Source: Blastocatellia bacterium (GTDB lineage Bacteria; Acidobacteriota; Blastocatellia; Chloracidobacteriales; JADJPF01). From it: a DNA stretch of 64,000 nucleotides. Where the stretch lies: positions 248,001-312,000 of the forward strand of contig JADJPF010000020.1 in the NCBI GenBank assembly GCA_016713405.1, read 5' to 3'. The position numbers and the translations under genes were made by a program. Within the stretch, counting starts at the first letter, position 1. Each line of letters opens with the position of its first letter. Of the stretch, positions 57,048-64,000 are shown one piece after another. The notes beneath the pieces are model-generated. The model was not told the origin of the DNA and ran no database searches. It saw nothing but the letters and a program-made list of their open reading frames with translations.

Positions 57048-58595
57048 ATGAGTGACAATACTAGCTATGCTGTAGAAATGCGTAATATAACCAAACAGTT
57101 TGGAACAGTGGTAGCTAATAGCAAAGTTAGCTTAAAAATTGCTAAAGGCTCAATACACGCTATTATTGGGGAAAATGGAGCAGGTAAAAGCACTATAATG
57201 AATGTTTTATATGGATTTTATCGTGCTGATGAAGGCGAAATTTTAATTGATGGACAAGTGCAAAAAATTAATTCAACGGCTGATGCTCTCAAATTAGGTT
57301 TAGGTATGGTGCATCAACACTTTATGTTAGCAGGGGCTTTAAGCGTCACAGAAAATATTATTTTAGGCTCAGAACCAGGCTCCACCTTTATGATTGATTA
57401 CAACAAAGCTAAAGAAAAAATAAAGGAAATTTCTAAGCAATATGGACTACAAATAAATCCAGATGCCAAGGTAGATACGCTTTCCGTAGGTGAAGAACAA
57501 CGAGTTGAAATATTGAAAACTCTTTATCGTGGCGCAAAAATACTAATTTTAGATGAACCTACAGCCGTACTTACACCACAAGAAACCGAGGAATTTTTCC
57601 GCATTTTACGTTCTTTACGCGACCAAGGAAAAACCATAATTATAATTACTCATAAACTAGCAGAAGTTTTAGCAATTTCAGAAAAAGTAACAGTAATGAG
57701 ACTAGGAAAAGTTGTTGGCGAGGTGGAAACAAAAAACACTTCTGCCGAAGAATTAGCCCGTTTAATGGTAGGACGGGAAGTTTTACTTAGAGTAGATAAA
57801 AATCAATTTGGCCGACCAGAAAAACAAGAAACAGTTTTGAGTGTTAAAAATCTTGGCTTAAAAAGTAGTGAAGGGATCAATCTATTAACAGACATTTCTT
57901 TTGAAATAAAATCTGGGGAAGTATTTGGTATTGCTGGAGTAGAAGGAAATGGACAAACAGAACTAGTGGAAGTATTAGCAGGTTTACAAACTCCAACAAG
58001 CGGACAAATAACATTACTTGGCAAAGATATTACAGCTTGTAGCTCACGACAAGCTAAAGAGTTACATATTGCACATATTCCAGAAGATAGACATAAACGA
58101 GGACTATTGCTTAATTCTCCACTTACAGAAAATGCAATTTTAGGTTTGCAAAATAATGGGGAATTAGTTGGCTGGCCGTTACTAAATGATGCACAAATTG
58201 AAACGCATACAAAGAAATTAATTAATGATTTTGATGTAAGACCGCCTGACCCAAATATAACTGCACGAGGACTTTCAGGAGGAAATCAGCAAAAGTTGAT
58301 TATTGCACGCGAATTTTCTATAGCACCTAAATTTTTAATTGCTTCACAACCAACAAGAGGTGTAGACATTGGAGCGATTGAGTTTATTTATAAGAAATTG
58401 CTTGAGTTAAGAGCTAGCGGAGCAGCAGTTCTTTTAGTTTCTGCTGAACTTGACGAAATATTTTCCTTAAGTGACCGTGTTGCAGTAGTTTATGAAGGAA
58501 AAATAGTTGGAATAATTGACCCAAATAAAGTATCCCAACAAGAGATTGGTTTAATGATGACTGGTGGCAAAAAATCTAACAAAGCTAAAGCTTAG
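57048..58595 (+). CDS. Sugar/nucleoside ABC transporter ATP-binding protein (two NBDs)
   Basis: Duplicated ATPase of 515 residues of the RbsA/MglA-like group, closest in pattern to the nucleoside importers (YufO/NupO type: [20 protein letters not shown]). The first domain has GENGAGKST and [20 protein letters not shown] with ILDEPTAVL. The second has the relaxed P-loop [24 protein letters not shown] and [12 protein letters not shown], which are normal for the family. The two permeases and the BmpA-type binding protein expected beside it are absent; the next gene runs the other way. It lies 30 bases after bshB1, so it may share its transcript. Confidence 0.88.
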   Translation: MSDNTSYAVEMRNITKQFGTVVANSKVSLKIAKGSIHAIIGENGAGKSTIMNVLYGFYRADEGEILIDGQVQKINSTADALKLGLGMVHQHFMLAGALSVTENIILGSEPGSTFMIDYNKAKEKIKEISKQYGLQINPDAKVDTLSVGEEQRVEILKTLYRGAKILILDEPTAVLTPQETEEFFRILRSLRDQGKTIIIITHKLAEVLAISEKVTVMRLGKVVGEVETKNTSAEELARLMVGREVLLRVDKNQFGRPEKQETVLSVKNLGLKSSEGINLLTDISFEIKSGEVFGIAGVEGNGQTELVEVLAGLQTPTSGQITLLGKDITACSSRQAKELHIAHIPEDRHKRGLLLNSPLTENAILGLQNNGELVGWPLLNDAQIETHTKKLINDFDVRPPDPNITARGLSGGNQQKLIIAREFSIAPKFLIASQPTRGVDIGAIEFIYKKLLELRASGAAVLLVSAELDEIFSLSDRVAVVYEGKIVGIIDPNKVSQQEIGLMMTGGKKSNKAKA

Positions 58596-58602
58596 TGATA
58601 AA

Positions 58603-58675
58603 CCTCCATATGCACCAATTTAAGAATAACTATTCTATTTTCAATTAGTTATTGTTTAAGTTGGCCCATATGGGA
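58603..58675. repeat. Large intergenic hairpin with inverse copy of the 2864 repeat
   Basis: Arms 58603-58630 and 58648-58675 pair over about 28 positions (CCTCCATATG...CCAATTTAAGAATAAC against its complement) with a few mismatches, leaving a 17-base AT-rich loop. Its right half and loop are the inverse copy of the 36-base element at 2864-2899. It lies 8 bases beyond the ABC gene stop and could terminate that transcript, but its length and its recurrence look more like a small palindromic mobile repeat. Confidence 0.6.
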
Positions 58676-58719
58676 GTTTAACCCTAGGTATAAGAATGGA
58701 GTATTCCCTATTACTTAGA

Positions 58720-59496
58720 TTAGTTATTCTTTTCTAGCTTTTTCTGCTCAAACTTTGGGCTATTGATAATAATTTTGGTAAAGTCAAATTTGTAAGTTTT
58801 TTCACTTTGGTTTATGTCCAAATGGTGTGGTAATTGTAAGTTTGCAACTTGTTTCCAATCAGAAAACAGTATTTTTATAATTTCTTTTTTGTTATCTGAA
58901 TTTTCTATATATACCGCTCTTAACAATTTGGTATCAATATCAAAAAATAGCCAACATTCTTGATTTAATGCGTCTTTGGCTTCTAATTGATAAGTCTTTT
59001 TGTTGTTTATTTCAACAATTGTTACTTTTCCAAAATCATAAAAGAAATCTTCTGGTTTTAGTATTAATTGATGAAAATAATGTCCTCTAATTATATTTAC
59101 AACGGCTTTAGGCAATTTCTCTATTTTATTTCCTAAAGTAAATCCCTCTTCTTTTCCTTGTGTTATTGCTTCAAATGCTTGTGCTTTATAATCATATACT
59201 TGCTTAAAATATCCATATCCTTTTGAATTGGTATGTATTTCAGTGGTATAAGTACCTTCGGGAGATTGACAGCTTGCTATTGTAATTATATTTTCTATTC
59301 TTTTAATATACGATGTTTCTCCTAAAGCTTCTACTGAATATTTAATAATATCTGCGGCTATTAAATTAGCTTCTTGTAAATTTAATGCTTCTTTACAATT
59401 TATATTTATATTATTTATCAATTGTTTTTCTTCCTGTCCTAACACACTATAAGATATTACTAATAATATTAAACAAGAAAATAATATATTTTGCAT
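58720..59496 (-). CDS. Secreted protein of unknown function, LolA-like pattern
   Basis: A 258-residue protein with a signal peptide (MQNILFSCLILLVISYSVLG, cleavage before QEE). No family is recognised with confidence. The order IIKYSVEALGETSYIKRIEN, YTTEIHTNSKGYGYFKQV, FFDIDTKLLRAVYIEN and FSDWKQVANLQLPHHLDI follows the same plan as the LolA-like protein at 42884 (peptide helix, fatty-acid-like beta sheet, then the D..T.LL and W..V.....P motifs). I infer a periplasmic LolA-fold protein. It ends in a Lys/Asn-rich tail and is monocistronic. Confidence 0.6.
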   Translation of the reverse strand: MQNILFSCLILLVISYSVLGQEEKQLINNININCKEALNLQEANLIAADIIKYSVEALGETSYIKRIENIITIASCQSPEGTYTTEIHTNSKGYGYFKQVYDYKAQAFEAITQGKEEGFTLGNKIEKLPKAVVNIIRGHYFHQLILKPEDFFYDFGKVTIVEINNKKTYQLEAKDALNQECWLFFDIDTKLLRAVYIENSDNKKEIIKILFSDWKQVANLQLPHHLDINQSEKTYKFDFTKIIINSPKFEQKKLEKNN

Positions 59497-59920
59497 ATTC
59501 TATAACCTTATATAGATTTTTTGGTAAATAAAGTTTTTTTAGATGTGAAGTTGGCCGGCTTTACGATTAATGTTTTCTTTTTGTTCGACAACTATTTTTC
59601 TAAGATAGCAACCTAATTTTTTGTGGATAGGTTAATTTCTAGTTTTTCAATCTCTAATTTAAGAGGTAGGTTTATTCCAATTACTAAGTTCTTATATATC
59701 TTCTATAACTAGAATATGGCTTTTTAATTAGTAACTAGTTTTATTTTATACTGATTAACGTATTACGTAAAATAACACTATTATTTTATAATACTTTTTT
59801 AGTATCAGCAGAGAAGTTGAACAAAATTTTTGTAAAATACTTAAATGACTAAGAGGCTTTTACATATTAACAACAATAACTAATAAAAATAGTGGTTAGG
59901 AAATACTTTAAGGTAATTTT
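59497..59920. other. Intergenic region, 424 bases, no gene seen
   Basis: AT-rich spacer between divergent genes at 59496 and 59921; it should hold both promoters. I see no open frame with a ribosome site, no tRNA-like fold and no convincing terminator. A short palindrome (ACGTATTACGT, about 59758-59768) is the only ordered element and is probably not significant. Confidence 0.45.
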
Positions 59921-61741
59921 ATGGATGATAAGAAAAAATTTAGTGCTTCAAATGCATGGCGCGAAGCAAGAGAACTACTTTGGGCGCACAGAAAACGCTT
60001 AGGTTTAGGTTTTTCTTTAATGATAATTAGCCGGTTGATGGGCTTAGTTTTGCCTGCATCATCAAAGTTTTTAATAGATGAAGTGATAGTTAAACAACAA
60101 GTGCAAATATTATATTGGATTGCTTTATTTGCCGGGCTAGCAACCATTGTTCAAGCTATAACCTCTTTTGCTCTATCGCAAATCCTTGGTGTTGCTGCTC
60201 AACGAGCAATAAATGATATGCGTAAACGTGTTCAAGTACACATTACACAACTTCCTGTTAGCTTTTTTGATAGCACTCAAACAGGGAAATTAGTCTCCAG
60301 AATTATGACTGATGCTGAAGGAATAAGAAATCTTGTTGGTACAGGTCTAATTCAACTTGTAGGAAGCATTTTTACAGCTATTTTATCCCTAGGCATATTG
60401 TTTTACTTAAACTGGTGGCTAACACTAATGACAATTTTAGCCTTAAGCTCTTTAGGCGCGATTTTAGCTTTTTCTTTTAGCAAACTGCGTCCGCTTTTTA
60501 AGGAACGAGGAGAAATTACTTCTCAAGTTATGGGCCGTTTGGGTGAATCTTTAGGCGGAATACGCATTGTTAAAGCTTATACGGCCGAAAAAAGAGAAAA
60601 TAGAACTTTTGCTAAGGGATCGCATAAACTATTCCGTAATATTGCTAAATCAATGACAGGTGTTTCTGCTACAACATCATTTGCTTCAATGATTGTAGGC
60701 ATAATTGGGGTGATTATGATTCTTGTTGGTGGGAATTCTGTACTTAGTGGAGCAATGACTTTAGGCGACTTTTTTATGTATGTATTTTTTACTGGACTAA
60801 TGGCAATGCCTATAATTGAAATTGCTGCAATAGGCACACAAATTACAGAAGCATTTGCTGGGTTAGATAGAATTAGAGAAATACTTAATCAACCAACAGA
60901 AAAAGATCAAGACCGTAACCGCCAAGCTGTAAGAAATGTTATAGGAAATGTTGAATTCAAAGACGTTAATTTTTCTTATGAAGCTGGAGTTCCTGTCTTA
61001 AAAAATATCTCTTTTTATGCTCCAGCCGGTTCAACTACGGCATTAGTTGGCTCTAGTGGTGCTGGAAAAAGTACCTTAATTAGCTTGATTATGAACTTTA
61101 ACCAAGCCAAATCAGGTAGTCTTAAAATTGATGGGAAAGAAATTTCTAGCTTAAAAATGCAGGATTATCGCTCATATTTAGGTGTGGTTTTACAAGATAA
61201 TTTTTTATTTGATGGGACAATAGCAGAAAATATAGCTTTTTCTAAACCAAATGCAACTCGTGAGGAAATAGAAACAGTTAGTCAAATTGCTTATTGTGCT
61301 GAGTTTATCGAAGGATTTGATAAAAAATATGACACAATTGTTGGCGAACGAGGAGTTAAGCTTTCAGGGGGACAACGCCAAAGAATTGCTATTGCAAGGG
61401 CAATTTTAGCTGATCCAAAAATTTTAATCCTAGATGAGGCTACTTCTAGTTTAGATAGCGAAAGCGAATCCTTGATTCAATCAGGGCTTCGCGCACTTCG
61501 CAAAGGTCGCACATCCTTTGTAATTGCTCATAGACTTTCCACAATTACTAGTACAGATCAAATTTTAGTGCTAGAAAAAGGTGAAATTGTCGAGCGTGGC
61601 ACACATAAAGAATTACTAGCAATGGGTGGACGTTATAGACAGCTTTATGATAAGCAATACCAATTAGAACTTAATCGTTTTACTAATCCTGGAGAAGAAA
61701 ATAGTTTAGAATCTCCAAGACAATATGCTATTTCACACTAA
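59921..61741 (+). CDS. ABC exporter, fused membrane and ATPase domains (MsbA/lipid A type)
   Basis: Half-transporter of 606 residues that works as a homodimer. Six membrane helices lie in about residues 20-320 with the coupling region THITQLPVSFFDSTQTGKLV. The nucleotide-binding domain (about 345-590) has VGSSGAGKSTLISL, Q-loop VLQDNFLFDG, signature LSGGQRQRIAIARA, Walker B ILILDEATSSLDSE and IAHRLSTI. The TMD opening and length match MsbA-like lipid or multidrug exporters. Substrate cannot be assigned. DUF6526 follows with a 39-base gap. Confidence 0.9.
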   Translation: MDDKKKFSASNAWREARELLWAHRKRLGLGFSLMIISRLMGLVLPASSKFLIDEVIVKQQVQILYWIALFAGLATIVQAITSFALSQILGVAAQRAINDMRKRVQVHITQLPVSFFDSTQTGKLVSRIMTDAEGIRNLVGTGLIQLVGSIFTAILSLGILFYLNWWLTLMTILALSSLGAILAFSFSKLRPLFKERGEITSQVMGRLGESLGGIRIVKAYTAEKRENRTFAKGSHKLFRNIAKSMTGVSATTSFASMIVGIIGVIMILVGGNSVLSGAMTLGDFFMYVFFTGLMAMPIIEIAAIGTQITEAFAGLDRIREILNQPTEKDQDRNRQAVRNVIGNVEFKDVNFSYEAGVPVLKNISFYAPAGSTTALVGSSGAGKSTLISLIMNFNQAKSGSLKIDGKEISSLKMQDYRSYLGVVLQDNFLFDGTIAENIAFSKPNATREEIETVSQIAYCAEFIEGFDKKYDTIVGERGVKLSGGQRQRIAIARAILADPKILILDEATSSLDSESESLIQSGLRALRKGRTSFVIAHRLSTITSTDQILVLEKGEIVERGTHKELLAMGGRYRQLYDKQYQLELNRFTNPGEENSLESPRQYAISH

Positions 61742-61780
61742 AACAAGGCTTTATCAATAATTTACTAAATGGAAGGTTTT

Positions 61781-62218
61781 ATGGAAAGAGAAGCACAAAA
61801 TTATCAAAATCATGTTAGATGGCATCAACCTTTTCACTTTTTTGTTATGCCAATATTTGCTATTCATTTGATTTGGACTTTAGTTGTACTTGTTCGTCAA
61901 CCGGGTTGGCAAACAGCAGAAAATTTCCTTGTAGCTGTGGCTTTAGTTGTAGCAGGGTTTTTAATTCGTATTAACGCACTTAAGGCACAAGATAGAGTAA
62001 TTCGCCTAGAAGAGCAACTAAGGTTTCAACGCCTATTTCCACAAGATTTTGCTAAAAAGTTAGAGTCTTTAACAACAGGCCAACTTATTTCGTTGCGTTT
62101 TGCACCTGACGAAGAATTACCAGAACTAATAGAAAAAATAAGAGCTAAACAGTTAACAAAAGGCGGGGAAATCAAAAAAGCTATAAAAAACTGGCGGCCC
62201 GATTATCACCGTGTTTAA
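61781..62218 (+). CDS. DUF6526 family membrane protein
   Basis: A 145-residue protein. The N-terminal NYQNHVRWHQPFHFFVMPIF and C-terminal segment RLEEQLRFQRLFPQ, then QLISLRFAPDEELPEL match the DUF6526 pattern. Two membrane helices lie at about residues 18-40 and 50-70, and the rest is cytosolic. The start at 61781 has GGAAGG five bases upstream; an earlier ATG at 61769 lies at the edge of this site. Function unknown. It is probably cotranscribed with the exporter at 59921. Confidence 0.8.
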   Translation: MEREAQNYQNHVRWHQPFHFFVMPIFAIHLIWTLVVLVRQPGWQTAENFLVAVALVVAGFLIRINALKAQDRVIRLEEQLRFQRLFPQDFAKKLESLTTGQLISLRFAPDEELPELIEKIRAKQLTKGGEIKKAIKNWRPDYHRV

Positions 62219-62226
62219 TTTGGGAA

Positions 62227-62245
62227 AGCGAGCATTTTGCTCGCT
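62227..62245 (+). terminator. Small hairpin after DUF6526 gene
   Basis: Eight-base stem AGCGAGCA / TGCTCGCT with a three-base loop, 8 bases after the stop. No T-tract follows, so its strength as a terminator is uncertain. Confidence 0.5.
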
Positions 62246-62364
62246 CTCCTCACTCTCCAAATTCTTTCCATAAATAGCCTTGAACCATTTTTCACTTACT
62301 TAGTTAAACTAGTCACACTCCAAATAAAATTTCACGTTAAAAAATAACTTTTCTAGGAGCAGCT

Positions 62365-64000
62365 ATGTCTAATCGATTAAAGATAAAGCTACTTACAATA
62401 TTCGTGTGTTTTTTGATATTAGCAATTGTGCCTAATCAATCATATTTGTTCAGTAAAAAGTTTTATTTTTCTCCTTATCAAGTAACAGGAGCAAATTCAC
62501 CAAAAATAACTAGGGTAACACCTAATAAATTTTCTTTAGCTGGAAATGTAGAAATTGTTGTAGAGGGAGAAAATTTTTCTGCTAACTCGTTGGTAGTTTT
62601 AGGAGATCAAGTTATTTCAAATACTACAATTAGCGAAAAAGAAATAAAATTTTTAGCTCCTAGCCAAGATTTGGCTGGAAATGTAACTTTATCAATACAA
62701 AATGCTAACGGGTTAGCACAAACTGAACTCCAAGCACTTGCCAAAAATACAAATGAGTTACAAGGAGGTGAAATTACTACTTTACTTGCAACTAAAGCTG
62801 CTTTAGGGAATGGACAGTTAGCCAGCAAAATAAGCTTAAACACTTCTACTAAAATAGCAGTTGATAAAGATGGGAATATTTTTATTGCAGATACAATTAA
62901 TCATCAAGTTCGCTTTATAGACGCTAAAACAGGAATTATTAATTTAGTTGCTGGAATGGGAGTTGCTGGTTTTAGTGGTGATGGACAACTAGCTTTAACA
63001 GCTAAACTTAATAGTCCAATAGATATTGATGTAGATGATGATGGAAATATATTTATTTTAGATTCTGGTAATTTGAGAATCCGCAGAATAGACAACCAAA
63101 CAGGGATAATTACTACATTTGCTGGCAATGGAACTTTTGGTTGTAGTATTGCATTTTGTGGCGTTTTTGGTAACGGCGGCCCGGCTACAGAAGCTAGCGT
63201 AGTTGCTGAAGCCATAAGTATAGATTCACTAGGAAATCTATTTCTTATAGAATCTGGTTCAGGCTTTAATTGCATTAGAAAAGTAGATAAACAAACAGGT
63301 ATTATTACTGGGTTTGTTGGTGCTTGCTCAAAAGAAATTTTTATGCCCTGTGATGTAGAAGATGAAGAAGATTGTATGTTTTTTATTGATATTGCGTCGG
63401 ATAAAACAGGTAATCTTTTTGTGATTAATTCAAGAAACGATTCTATTGATAAAATAGATTCTGCGACTAGAGAACGAACGATTTTACAACGCTATGACCG
63501 ATTTAATAACCGAATCCCAAGACTTAGTTCTATTGCAGTTGATCAAGAAGGGAATATTTTGCTAGCCACTATAAAAAATACAATTATTAAGCTAGATGGA
63601 AAAACAGGAGAAATGCTTTCAACCATTGCTGGTAATGGAAAACCAGGTTTTAGCGGGGATGGTAATTTAGCAACAGAAGCTAGCTTTAATTTTTTGGATA
63701 TTTTTTTAGAGGAAGAAGTGTCTTTAGATGTTGATGGTATAGGCAATATTTTTATTTCCGATGTTGGAAATAACAGAATCCGTAAAATTTCGGCTAGTAC
63801 AAACATAGTGGAAACAACTGCTGGACTAGACCAAGTTATAACTGAACCAGCAGAAAATACTTTTCTAAATCTATCTTATATAAAAGTAAAAAACGGCAAG
63901 CTTTATACTTCAGATTTTTTTAGTAATTCTGTAAAAGCCTTAGACTTAAACACAGGCCAAGTAACACTTATTGCTGGTAATGGACAAGATGCTTTTGCTG
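62365..64000 (+). CDS. Secreted IPT/TIG plus NHL-repeat protein, 3' end outside window
   Basis: At least 545 codons, start ATG 62365 after TAGGAGCAG, open to the right edge. A membrane or signal segment (LLTIFVCFLILAIVPNQSYL, residues 9-28) is followed by an IPT/TIG immunoglobulin-like domain (about 45-120, PKITRVTPNKFSLAGNVEIV). Then come NHL beta-propeller blades, each with the pattern IAVDKDGNIFIADTINHQVR, GIINLVAGMGVAGFSGDG and similar. Such proteins are surface or periplasmic propellers involved in binding; no enzymatic motif is visible. Copy number and C-terminus lie outside the window. Confidence 0.85.
   Translation, partial: MSNRLKIKLLTIFVCFLILAIVPNQSYLFSKKFYFSPYQVTGANSPKITRVTPNKFSLAGNVEIVVEGENFSANSLVVLGDQVISNTTISEKEIKFLAPSQDLAGNVTLSIQNANGLAQTELQALAKNTNELQGGEITTLLATKAALGNGQLASKISLNTSTKIAVDKDGNIFIADTINHQVRFIDAKTGIINLVAGMGVAGFSGDGQLALTAKLNSPIDIDVDDDGNIFILDSGNLRIRRIDNQTGIITTFAGNGTFGCSIAFCGVFGNGGPATEASVVAEAISIDSLGNLFLIESGSGFNCIRKVDKQTGIITGFVGACSKEIFMPCDVEDEEDCMFFIDIASDKTGNLFVINSRNDSIDKIDSATRERTILQRYDRFNNRIPRLSSIAVDQEGNILLATIKNTIIKLDGKTGEMLSTIAGNGKPGFSGDGNLATEASFNFLDIFLEEEVSLDVDGIGNIFISDVGNNRIRKISASTNIVETTAGLDQVITEPAENTFLNLSYIKVKNGKLYTSDFFSNSVKALDLNTGQVTLIAGNGQDAFA

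Noticed and set aside
59758..59768. ACGTATTACGT palindrome in the 59.5-59.9 kb gap as an operator
   Set aside because: Single occurrence, short, and far from either start; expected by chance in AT-rich DNA.

Overview
This is a low-GC (roughly one third G+C), gene-dense stretch of chromosome from a Gram-negative bacterium. I infer Acidobacteriota, probably class Blastocatellia. The basis is the mix of a Kdo/LPS gene (kdsA), an ECF sigma factor overlapping a serine/threonine kinase, PATAN-kinase and TPR-CHAT proteins, a bacillithiol gene (bshB1), and an RNA polymerase beta subunit of about 1450 residues carrying an extra zinc-ribbon block. No 16S rRNA is present, so the placement is inference.

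Layout. 1-2.6 kb: ABC-2 type exporter genes (two ATPases around one permease), cut by the window edge. 3-5.5 kb: a secreted M43-type metalloprotease and a quinone reductase. 5.6-8.3 kb: ECF sigma factor and membrane kinase. 8.3-16.3 kb: a membrane glycosyltransferase-like protein, DUF1990, DoxX, RlhA-like U32 protein, a P450, and a zinc-ribbon protein with four internal repeats. 16.4-21 kb: a minus-strand housekeeping run (threonine aldolase, HemW, GatC, TsaE, NAD(P)HX repair). 21.4-35.6 kb: the classical information-processing block tRNA-Thr/Tyr/Gly/Thr-tuf-rpmG-tRNA-Trp-secE-nusG-rplKAJL-rpoBC, closed by a strong terminator. 35.7-39.1 kb: a secreted TPR-CHAT protease-like protein. 39.2-42.9 kb: an IS1-family element that has destroyed a PP2C phosphatase gene lying divergently from a PATAN-kinase-FGE gene. 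42.9-52.4 kb: a LolA-like protein, an M1-peptidase-like protein that has lost its active site, kdsA, and a polysaccharide export and glycosyltransferase cluster. 52.6-56.1 kb: a tandem pair of P-domain plus M91-like metallopeptidase proteins. 56.3-64 kb: bshB1, an orphan sugar/nucleoside ABC ATPase, a secreted protein, an MsbA-like exporter, DUF6526, and an NHL-repeat protein cut by the right edge.

The most distinctive content is the tandem pair at 52.6-56.1 kb. Neither protein has a Sec signal. Both start with the same low-complexity N-terminus, carry one or two proprotein-convertase P domains, and end in a nearly identical HExxH domain resembling type III effector NleD (M91). Both have a similar inverted repeat in front of the gene. 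Secondary highlights are the two zinc ribbons inserted into RpoB, the catalytically dead M1-like protein, the four-repeat zinc-ribbon protein, and the IS1-linked loss of the phosphatase partner of a signalling kinase.

Sequence quality matters here. At least ten single-base indels, mostly in homopolymers, break otherwise well-conserved genes (tuf alone has four), while the 8.5 kb rpoB-rpoC stretch is intact. Several breaks fall in sequences expected to be multicopy (tuf, IS1, the duplicated peptidase block). That fits a long-read assembly with incomplete polishing of repeats better than real gene decay. I annotate those genes at their full restored extent and state where each break lies.
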